Positions 9,701 through 13,035 of a stretch of 13,035 bases of DNA are shown one piece after another (position 1 is the first letter of the stretch; every line of letters begins with the position of its first letter). This DNA is from Beroe ovata (taxonomy: Eukaryota > Ctenophora > Nuda > Beroida > Beroidae). Position numbers and translations under genes: made by a program. Under the pieces are notes generated by a model. It ran no database searches. It was not told the origin of the DNA and worked only from the letters and a program-made list of their open reading frames with translations. The stretch lies in assembly GCA_946803715.1 (NCBI GenBank), contig CAMPET010000400.1, positions 32,078 to 45,112 of the forward strand. Reading direction: 5' to 3'.

Positions 9701-12097
9701 CTGTATCTTCCGTGGATCTCTCATTTTCTCTCCGAGAAGTAACAGTATAGCTTGATCCACCTTGGGCTGGTAGAGACGTTGTTCTCGAGGCAGAGTTAAT
9801 CGCTGATTCACTCGTTTTTCTGAATACCCCTTCCTCAGAAGTAGGACTCTCGCTGTGAGATGTGGTCAACATATCTCTTTCTTCATCCCGGGTTGAGGTA
9901 GTACGGTCAAGTATCATGGACGAGGGTAGCTCACTGGATTCTGTAGTAGCCACAGTCCTGTCTCCATCATCAACAGAATAGAATATTGCGGAGGAATCAC
10001 CTATGGTTACGGTAGAACTCTGGTCGGGCGTCATGGTGACGTCAACCACAGATGTCGTGACGTCATCAACCCTATCACGTGACATGGTGGGAGCTACCAC
10101 AGACGATGTTACCATTTCACCAAGTTCGGTTGTCCGGGTAGAATCTCCGTCGTACTTGATCGCTGTCGTCGTATCTACGTCGTTTCCTCTCGAACTCGGA
10201 GTTGTGATGATTCCTTCAAGGGGAGTTTGATTGTCCTCTGTGACGAGAAGTTGTGTTGAAGTCTGAATATCTCGCTTCTTCCCAGTTACAAAATCATCTT
10301 TGCTCGACGACGTCATGACGTCACCACTACCTCGAGTGGGGGTCTGCACATCGTTATCTCTCGTCACGAGGGAGTCGGTCAACGAGGATGTCCGGTCAGT
10401 CCTGACTTCCTCTCGGACTGATGATGTCGTCACGGAGTAGCGATCATCAGTTTTTGAAGATGTCAAATCATTGCTTCTCTCATCTCTTGTGGAAGTCAGC
10501 GCATCACGATTTCCCGCATTGGATGTCGTCAAGTCATCTCTCCTATCCTGGTGTGACGTAGTAGTTGGGACCACTCTATTTGCGGTGTCACTTGACACCA
10601 CCCGCCTTCCTCCAGGAGAAGAGGTAACATCATCACGGGGAGGCAGTGTTCCTTCGGAGGAGGGCATCGCACTCTTCTCAACTGAGAGATGATGAATCTA
10701 AGCTGTTTATAGTCTGTTAATTATTGTCAATTGTTTAAAGCCAGGAAATCTGACGTGGTCTGTTAATAAGGTCACTTACATGGTTTGATGAAGGAGTCAA
10801 TCTCGCACGTCTCCGGAGGGAACGTATCCATGGAAACAGCACCATGGTTCCAGCAGAGAAGAGCGTATAGAATGATAGAGGGACATGATGCTGTGACACT
10901 GCCCCAGTAAGTGCAATAGTCGGCGACACATGCAGCATAGAATTCGCTTGCATCCAAGTCCTAAAATTGATTGATTGAGAACATTTGATAGACATTATAT
11001 TTGATAGACATTATAATCCCTTCAACATTTTCTCCCTTGACCCCAGTTTGACGCTATACCTGGAAACAAGGAGCATATGGACTATCCTCACTACTCAGAT
11101 ACCGGCAAGCCCCATCCGCCTCGATCAAGTCCATTCCAGAGCAGCCGATTTCATCGGTTTTCAGAGATACCTGCGGTTTGATGCGATATAGCTCATCAAT
11201 AATGGTAAACTGTGCTGGATAAGAAGCAAAAAAGTAAATATATCATCGACTGCAAAATGCCAACGAACCGGTGCATATGAAATGATTATATCGTCATGAG
11301 AAGCGTAGTTTAACGCGAAAACTCCATCTTGATTTGAGTCTGATATCACATCATGAAGTAGAACTCCACAGGAATCATCCTGGAATTGGTTGATTTATTA
11401 CGTGATCATGATTTAAATGCTCTATAGTCCACTAGCCAATCAACAGTCAGCAGGACCAGCTGGTTGAATGTTTGACCAAACTCCATCACAAGGTACACGT
11501 AACATCACGTACCAGAAGTCTAGTGGGTAGTGACATCACCAGAAGTCCAGTCTCCATGTCATATCTGATAGTGAGCTGCAGTTCATAGTGTGACACCAGA
11601 ACTCGCCCTTTCGATTCTGAGAGATAAGGGAACCGGTAAAGAAATCACGGATTCATGGATTCAAAAACCAGAAAGTAGTAAAACGGATGTCAAATACCTT
11701 CCAAAGTGAACTGCGAGGTGCTCTTGTCAAACACAATCCCTTCTGTCCCCATAAGAATGACTTCTCCACTGTACTTGATAGCAACAGTATGCCTGGGAAC
11801 AATAATTCGAATTATTTCCTGATTGCACGGAATAGGAACAGCAGCATCATTCCATGAAGACATCGAATACATATCAATAAAAATTAGTAGGTAGATTTCT
11901 TCCCCTGACCCCCAGACGTCTTCCCATCACCCCCGGACTCCTCACTCACCCGTGGCTATGAACATGGAGAGGTATAACAGAGTTCTCATGATCACACGGT
12001 GATATCAGCTTCACTTCAGAAGTGGCGGTGAAGTCCACCAGTACCCCACCCACAGTGTAGTAGTGTTTACCCGTGTAGTACGCCACTGTGACCCTGT
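410..12097 (-). CDS. Large secreted VWD-C8-PTS mucin-like gene, 14 exons, 5' end missing
   Basis: Gene-level entry; exons are listed separately. The predicted product is an extracellular mucin-like glycoprotein: a divergent VWD region, then six VWF-type C8 modules alternating with Ser/Thr/Pro-rich domains expected to carry dense O-glycans. Seen directly: long Ser/Thr-rich open frames joined through GT-AG introns of 81-157 bp, apart from one of 3,231 bp. Reading frame is kept across every junction except exon 4/5, where the exact sites are unresolved. Six cysteine modules share the pattern C-x(8-13)-C-x(12-13)-C-x2-intron and a final C-x(13-15)-C. No signal peptide or transmembrane segment lies in the visible part; the 5' exons lie to the right or in the gap at 12528. 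C8 normally follows VWD and precedes TIL in VWF and gel-forming mucins; here most C8 copies stand without either. An insect-type hemocytin or a VWF-like adhesive protein are alternative family labels. Confidence 0.72.
889..1010 (-). CDS. Mucin exon 13: first half of C8-6
   Basis: The acceptor is TTCTTCTTGTTACAG|, one of the strongest here, and the donor is CAAGAG|GTTAGA. The first two bases complete a Glu codon with the G left by exon 12, then 40 codons in phase 0. It carries VPVCVVL and FKKCQE, with the intron two residues after the Cys. The middle cysteine present in all the other C8 modules is replaced: the aligned position reads AVFPLY. Confidence 0.68.
1136..2210 (-). CDS. Mucin exon 12: second half of C8-5 and PTS domain 3
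   Basis: The acceptor is GCTCTTTTTCAG| and the donor is CCACAG|GTTTCG; it holds 358 codons plus one base. Codons 1-49 finish C8-5 (RYAQCISRIC, KCNEAARYRNSC, GDVC). About 309 residues of Ser/Thr/Pro-rich, Cys-free mucin sequence follow. Tyr-rich patches such as YSYYPTT and YTTSHTIYP lie within it. The open frame runs past the donor into a hydrophobic tail ending near 942; that tail is treated as intron because splicing restores a C8 frame. Confidence 0.75.
2292..2633 (-). CDS. Mucin exon 11: second half of C8-4, spacer, first half of C8-5
   Basis: The acceptor is TTATCTCCAG| and the donor is CCAG|GTTGGT; it holds 114 codons, phase 0 at both ends. Codons 1-48 finish C8-4 (LLDQCYFIMC, QCKAARAYHKEC, FPGC), with the C-x-A-x-x-A-Y-x-x-x-C pattern typical of VWF C8. 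A 35-residue Ser/Thr/Pro spacer follows, then the first three cysteines of C8-5 ending RCSQ, again with the intron two residues after the Cys. Confidence 0.78.
2741..5494 (-). CDS. Mucin exon 10: second half of C8-3, long PTS domain 2, first half of C8-4
   Basis: The acceptor is CATTTCAG| and the donor is CAGAG|GTCAGT; it holds 918 codons, phase 0 at both ends. Codons 1-52 finish C8-3 (YTSCMKTC, RCQF, KFCSS, DDSCG). About 836 residues follow (5338-2831), extremely rich in Ser, Thr and Pro and lacking Cys: a mucin PTS domain. It holds four imperfect repeat units around a TVKIPTSTEI core (about 3205-3900) and recurrent W-x-W or W-S-Y motifs (about 4060-5160). The last 30 codons, from 2830, start C8-4, ending LCSE. 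Coding continues upstream of the ATG at 5440 to the acceptor, so that ATG is not the start. Confidence 0.82.
3205..3900 (-). repeat. Imperfect protein-level repeats in PTS domain 2
   Basis: Four units share a core P-S-T-V/E-K/E-I-P-T-S-T-E, followed after a variable stretch by a T-T-S-P-F-D/E-S-S block. The cores lie near 3325, 3493, 3723 and 3878, so unit length varies (roughly 155-230 bases). This is typical of mucin domains growing by unequal exchange. Confidence 0.8.
5611..5740 (-). CDS. Mucin exon 9: end of C8-2 fused to start of C8-3
   Basis: The acceptor is CACGTTTCAG| and the donor is AAT|GTGAGT. One leading base completes the codon left by exon 8 across 3.2 kb, then 43 codons in phase 0. 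NDCFEAR supplies the sixth C8 cysteine, and EQQCEF supplies the last one after 15 residues, within the 13-15 range of the other modules. The text runs directly into the start of C8-3 (GYCVNL, then TAECYN), so the two C8 modules have no linker and appear to share one cysteine. The other two reading frames do not make a C8. Confidence 0.7.
5813..5838. repeat. 13-bp tandem duplication, two copies
   Basis: CAGTCAGTGTCTT occurs twice in direct succession in the large intron, shortly upstream (mucin sense) of the acceptor of exon 9. Confidence 0.85.
6331..6376. repeat. 23-bp tandem duplication, two copies
   Basis: The unit TGATTCATGATTGCTTTGCC plus three bases occurs twice head to tail (6331-6353 and 6354-6376), differing only in the last base. 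It lies just downstream of the TATA-like sequence in the presumed MMP upstream region. Confidence 0.9.
6742..8733 (+). CDS. Matrix metalloproteinase with EGF, two sushi and hemopexin domains (intronless)
   Basis: Secreted zinc endopeptidase (M10A/MMP family), 663 residues in one uninterrupted frame. Residues 1-20 are a signal peptide; 22-80 a peptidoglycan-binding-like prodomain; 83-89 the cysteine switch PRCGVPD (C85); 104-121 a basic run ending in the furin site RKKR. Catalytic domain 122-280: structural-zinc ligands H190, D192, H203, H213; catalytic HELGHVLGLRH at 236-246; Met-turn M253. EGF-like domain C283-C317 with six Cys. Two sushi/CCP domains (C329-C384 and C390-C443, four Cys each) in which the usual Trp is Tyr or absent. 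Hemopexin domain 454-660 with the closing C454/C660 pair. The acidic calcium ligands of the S-loop are replaced by N197, N215 and Q218. The start is the first ATG and leads into the signal peptide. It is nested antisense in a mucin intron. Domain calls are firm; orthology to a named MMP is not claimed. Confidence 0.95.
   Translation: MIREFHLITLLLLFLHTNSQELTDTGYLSAFGYLNTGNSDDVESLVLVTDEDKAAAVREFQRYYGLEETGVVDGATKTAMSTPRCGVPDKNGPGEVMEEIQVTKKRKERRRKRKRNRRKKRYIHSSSQWRHTRLSYRFLNYTSDIPQSMTRAAFREAFDMWEEHSGLEFFEETRSHFRADIEIAYMTGRHKDRSVFNSLVLGHAFFPTVGWLHMNDQQTWNYNSFRGIDTVFVAVHELGHVLGLRHSTVGTIMHASYPGYSASIKLSQDDIDGIQDLYGPNPCNPNPCKNRGVCSKVHLGEESYSCSCSVGWQGIKCQFPIKTADNKKCREVVIANGVASPSGRTSPGERVRIYCNDGFNLIGSSVVRCSHTGYHSPPPSNTVCRPKILCPQLRIDNGQVYPKRGVEAESTVSFGCNDGYQISGATRVKCKTDGSYDRTAPTCVKIEDKEPDFCPDTFDDISSRSVRDSMMYAFRGSRFWIFRRGPDGTPVPHWKHSGEMSNEFPNIPTNLDAVFPYTGSDRKRYMCFVKWPQIYYWDIIAREIRRIDDFLESFPLPVSDEITAALRWDEETIFFFVPRGYFIYHIDENRFYPSFVLPMSNISGFPSSVTVTAATRSFDGETAYLFTERGVYEIRRSDLRVMRNSPRPVSDVWNRGIDECGDA
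8734..8971 (+). other. Metalloproteinase 3' flank within the mucin intron
   Basis: There are 238 bases between the MMP stop codon and mucin exon 8. I see no AATAAA on the plus strand before exon 8; the first good variant is ATTAAA at 9101-9106, beyond that exon. The MMP 3'UTR may therefore run antisense through mucin exon 8. No coding exon is supported here. Confidence 0.4.
8972..9084 (-). CDS. Mucin exon 8: middle of C8-2
   Basis: The acceptor is AATACTGCAG| in phase 0 and the donor is CTCAG|GTGAGC, leaving two bases. It encodes VLPKIEFYQKRCYEDICAC, matching the V-D-P-x-x-F-Y-x-x-C-x-x-D-x-C signature of C8. The domain's last two cysteines are absent here. Reading through the donor gives an immediate TGA at 8970-8968. 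Joining to exon 9 supplies both missing cysteines with correct spacing. If the donor is not used, the gene would end here with a truncated C8. Confidence 0.7.
9171..10681 (-). CDS. Mucin exon 7: PTS domain 1 and first half of C8-2
   Basis: The acceptor is CATCTCTCAG|, and its two leading bases join the T left by exon 6. There follow 503 codons of Ser/Thr/Asp/Arg-rich, cysteine-free mucin sequence, then the first half of C8-2 (three Cys from 9260, ending EICEK). The donor AAAAG|GTGGGT is phase 0, two residues after the third Cys. The ATG at 10667 is internal: coding continues in frame through the splice into exon 6. Short motifs of the type DxxTSS and RDxxTSS recur along the PTS region, but I saw no strict tandem repeat. 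Confidence 0.78.
10780..10960 (-). CDS. Mucin exon 6: second half of C8-1
   Basis: The acceptor is CAATTTTAG| in phase 0 and the donor is CCAT|GTAAGT, leaving one base. It reads DLDASEFYAACVADYC, a close match to the VDP-x-x-F-Y-x-x-C-V-x-D-x-C signature of VWF C8. A C...LYALLC segment follows (the C-x-A-L-x-x-Y-A-x-x-C part), with the last Cys at ETCE. This is the most canonical C8 of the gene and anchors the family call. Six residues after the last Cys the reading passes into the PTS exon. Confidence 0.78.
11060..11209 (-). CDS. Mucin exon 5: first half of C8-1, 5' boundary uncertain
   Basis: The exon ends at CCTTGTTTCCAG|GTATAG. It encodes the start of a C8 domain: a Cys in EIGCSG, a second in GACRYL, and the third in YAPCFQ, which resembles the G-P-F-x-x-C-H start of VWF C8. 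The phase-0 intron falls two residues after the third Cys, as in the five other C8 modules. The start could be 11214, 11209 (CACAG|TTT) or 11170 (CGCAG|GTA). The last would give an intron of usual size. Confidence 0.6.
11251..11379 (-). CDS. Mucin exon 4: VWD C-terminal part, 3' boundary uncertain
   Basis: The acceptor is ACCAATTCCAG| in phase 0. The first residues, DDSCGVLLHDVISDSNQDG, sit where VWD domains have CGLCGN-x-x-G-D/N, so the hallmark motif is degenerate here. The 3' end is unresolved. Possible donors are GCA|GTCGAT at 11250, CCG|GTTCGT at 11268 or GGA|GTTTTC further upstream, none of them strong. Without a splice the frame runs to a stop near 11161 and misses C8-1, so an intron or an assembly error must lie between about 11320 and 11170. 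Confidence 0.45.
11513..11616 (-). CDS. Mucin exon 3: VWD strands (L-T-I-x-Y-D)
   Basis: The acceptor is TTATCTCTCAG| and the donor is CTTCTG|GTACGT. It has two leading bases and 34 codons and ends in phase 0. It contains GRVLVSHYELQLTIRYD followed by LLVMSLPTRLL, which matches the VWD segment where a strand ending in W/Y-D is followed by a V-x-V-x-x-P strand just before the CGLCGN motif. The second copy is cut off inside this exon at the N at 12528. Confidence 0.62.
11550..11990 (-). repeat. Copy 1 of a duplicated VWD exon block
   Basis: Homologous over its whole length to 12529-13035, in the same orientation. It contains the end of mucin exon 1, exon 2 and the 5' part of exon 3 with their introns. 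Across the exons 11 substitutions separate the copies by my count, 8 of them synonymous, while the introns carry several indels. Confidence 0.9.
11698..11792 (-). CDS. Mucin exon 2: VWD middle strands
   Basis: The acceptor is TTGTTCCCAG| and the donor is GAAG|GTATTTG. It has one leading base, 31 codons and one trailing base, so it fits exon 1 (ends with two bases) and exon 3 (starts with two). The product reads HTVAIKYSGEVILMGTEG and onward, typical of the VWD strands around the inner V-x-V...G-x-V motif. The second copy (12684-12778) differs at four bases, two of them synonymous. The open frame continues upstream of this acceptor but is broken by a one-base insertion in copy 2, which supports placing that stretch in the intron. 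Confidence 0.62.
11950..12097 (-). CDS. Mucin exon 1 in window: VWD N-terminal part
   Basis: The acceptor is CTCCCGCAG after a pyrimidine-rich intron and the donor is GG|GTGAGT at 11949. The frame has two leading bases, 48 codons and two trailing bases. It reads as beta-strand-like sequence: a YYTGKHYYTVGG stretch resembling the FDG...Y.F.G part of VWD, then a single Cys in LISPCDHE and an alternating hydrophobic strand, SVIPLHVHSHG. The frame is backed by the second copy at 12994-13035, where both substitutions in the shared 42 bases are synonymous. The upstream exon should leave one base; I could not find it. An ATG at 11989 in another frame was rejected as a start. Confidence 0.6.
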
Positions 12098-12109
12098 CTG
12101 CGGGAGGGT

Positions 12110-12300
12110 AAATGTAAGAGGGGAGGAGGGGCGGGGTGAGAGATGGAAAGGGAGGGAGATAGAAGAGGAGGGGGGAAAAAGTTGATAAGGGAGGAGTTTA
12201 GAGGAGGGCAGGGGAAATGAAGGAGTGAAAGATGGGAACAGAAATAAGTTAGAGGATGATGTTTTAGGGGAGGAGCGGGGATGCAAGGGGCGGTAGGGTG
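12110..12300. other. Purine-rich tract (pyrimidine-rich on the minus strand)
   Basis: The plus strand is a long run of G- and A-rich blocks such as GGGGAGGAGGGGCGGGG. On the mucin sense strand it forms an extended polypyrimidine stretch leading into the acceptor CTCCCGCAG of exon 1, so it most likely lies in an intron. Open frames across it are low-complexity and not supported as coding. Confidence 0.7.
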
Positions 12301-12437
12301 TCTCTTCTCATTCTTCCCTGGTAGGTCAGGCTATGATCTGATCAGACTCCAATGACTGATGTAGTGAACGATCATAAATAATCGGCCTTAATAATAACAT
12401 GTATAAATGATAAGCTGAGAGCTAGGGGCGGGGGTAA
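12301..12437. other. Non-coding spacer between the purine tract and the foldback
   Basis: I see no exon, splice pair or repeat here apart from the start of the foldback. On the mucin sense strand it would be intron or gap-flanking sequence. Confidence 0.4.
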
Positions 12438-12527
12438 GGCAAACTTTGGCAAACTTTGGCAAAGACTTTTTTTTGGCAAAGCCCAAAAAAAGTGGGAATT
12501 CATTGCCAAAGTTTGCCAAAGTTTGCC
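12438..12527. repeat. Foldback element: 25-bp perfect inverted repeat with palindromic core
   Basis: The left arm at 12438-12462 (GGCAAACTTT repeated two and a half times) is the exact reverse complement of 12503-12527. The 40-base centre is itself an imperfect inverted repeat, ACTTTTTTTTGG against CCCAAAAAAAGT. The right arm ends at the N. No coding capacity. It may be a small foldback/MITE-like repeat or a product of a sequencing or gap-filling artefact. Confidence 0.85.
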
Positions 12528-12528
12528 N

Positions 12529-12595
12529 GTCTCCATGTCATATCTGATAGTGAGCTGCAGTTGGTAGTGGGACACAAGAACTCGCCCCTTCGATT
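12529..12595 (-). pseudogene. VWD exon 3, copy 2, truncated
   Basis: Starts at the same acceptor (CTCTCAG|) as copy 1 and keeps the frame for 21 codons with one residue change (E to Q), then is cut inside the codon after ME by the N at 12528 and foldback sequence. As assembled it cannot continue. The truncation may be an assembly effect rather than a real lesion. Confidence 0.5.
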
Positions 12596-12683
12596 CTGAG
12601 AGATAAGGGAACCGGTAAAGAATTCATCGATTTAGGGAGTCAAAAGACTCAGAGTAGTAACACGGGTCACGGATGTCAAATAC

Positions 12684-12778
12684 CTTCCAAAGTGAACTGC
12701 GAGGTGCTCTTGTCAAACACAATCCCTTCTGTGCCCATAAGAATGACTTCTCCATTGTACTTTATAGCAACATTATGC
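12684..12778 (-). CDS. VWD exon 2, copy 2
   Basis: 95 bases with the same splice sites as copy 1 (CCCAG| and GAAG|GTATTTG). The protein differs from copy 1 by two residues (T to N and S to N) near its start. The frame is intact. Confidence 0.55.
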
Positions 12779-12896
12779 CTGGGAACAATAATTCGAATTC
12801 TTTCCTGATTGCACGGAATAGGAAACAGCAGTAGCATTCCATGAAGACATCGAATACATATCGGCCTCAATTTCAAAATTAGTAGGTAGATTTCTT

Positions 12897-12985
12897 CCCC
12901 TGACCCCCAGACTTCTATACCTAACCCCAGACTTCTTGCCATCACCCCCCTCACTGCCCATCACCCCCAGACTCCTCACTGCCCC
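12897..12985. repeat. C-rich minisatellite-like repeats in intron 1 of copy 2
   Basis: Variants of CACCCCCAGACT and CCTCACTGCCC alternate several times; the equivalent intron of copy 1 (about 11901-11949) has fewer units. The difference accounts for most of the length gap between the two copies. Confidence 0.7.
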
Positions 12986-12993
12986 TCACTCAC

Positions 12994-13035
12994 CCGTGAC
13001 TGTGAACATGGAGAGGTATAACAGAGTTCTCATGA
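12994..13035 (-). CDS. VWD exon 1, copy 2 (partial at window edge)
   Basis: Encodes HENSVIPLHVHSH and then GG before the donor GG|GTGAGT. The protein is identical to the matching part of exon 1 in copy 1; both nucleotide differences are silent. Its 5' part lies beyond the window. Confidence 0.55.

Larger units (their letters stand above)
12529..13035 (-). repeat. Copy 2 of the duplicated VWD exon block, truncated at the N
   Basis: Begins immediately after the unknown base at 12528 and runs off the right end of the window. It carries equivalents of mucin exons 1-3. Intron 1 is enlarged by C-rich repeats (about 12897-12985) compared with copy 1. Exon 3 stops in mid-codon at the N. It is either an allelic copy placed in tandem by the assembler or a truncated tandem duplicate. 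Confidence 0.88.

Noticed and set aside
11950-11989. ATG at 11989 opening a hydrophobic reading (MRTLLYLSMF...) followed by a good donor, resembling a signal-peptide exon
   Set aside because: The same bases read as VWD sequence in the frame that splices onward. Between the two copies the differences are silent in the VWD frame and change residues in the ATG frame.
12011-12286. Minus-strand open frame rich in Pro, Ser and Leu over the purine-rich tract
   Set aside because: Low-complexity pyrimidine-rich sequence; it conflicts with the VWD frame of exon 1 at its lower end.
12773-12979. Frame disruption in copy 2 (extra A near 12823) relative to copy 1
   Set aside because: It falls in the intron upstream of the CCCAG acceptor, so it does not damage coding sequence.
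1-13035. CRISPR arrays, tRNA or rRNA genes, bacterial operon signals
   Set aside because: None is recognisable; the introns and domain families indicate animal nuclear DNA.

Overview
The window looks like nuclear DNA of an animal with a compact, intron-rich genome. The gene models carry GT-AG introns, mostly about 80-160 bp. The protein modules (VWD, VWF-type C8, proline/threonine/serine-rich mucin stretches, and a furin-activated matrix metalloproteinase with EGF, sushi and hemopexin domains) are those of metazoan extracellular proteins. Short introns and dense packing would suit a sponge or another early-branching marine invertebrate, but I cannot name the species. A single N at 12528 shows this is a draft assembly.

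Minus strand: almost the whole window is one large secreted mucin-like gene, read right to left. Its 5' part lies outside the window or in an assembly gap. I reconstruct 14 exons (12097 down to 410, about 2,400 residues). They encode a divergent VWD region and C8-1 (12097-10780), a first PTS mucin domain (10681-9285), C8-2 and C8-3 fused (9260-5339), a long PTS domain of about 836 residues (5338-2831), C8-4, a 35-residue spacer, C8-5, a PTS domain of about 310 residues (2063-1136), C8-6 and a short Ser/Thr-rich tail. Each of the six C8 modules is split by a phase-0 intron exactly two residues after the equivalent cysteine. This confirms the splice models against one another and points to module duplication.

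Plus strand: an intronless gene at 6742-8733 encodes a complete matrix metalloproteinase of 663 residues. It has a signal peptide, a cysteine-switch propeptide, a furin tract, a catalytic domain, one EGF, two sushi domains and a hemopexin domain. It sits antisense inside a 3.2-kb intron (8971-5741) of the mucin gene. Splicing across the protease keeps the reading frame and completes C8-2, so the protease appears to be nested in the mucin gene rather than separating two genes.

Right end: the first three VWD exons occur twice, at 12097-11513 and again, about 95% identical in the exons, at 13035-12529. The second copy breaks off in mid-exon at the N, next to a 25-bp-arm foldback sequence. This is either a haplotype duplication at an assembly join or a broken tandem copy.

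Together the locus encodes a probable gel-forming or surface-coat mucin and an extracellular protease. A functional link between them is inference from position only.
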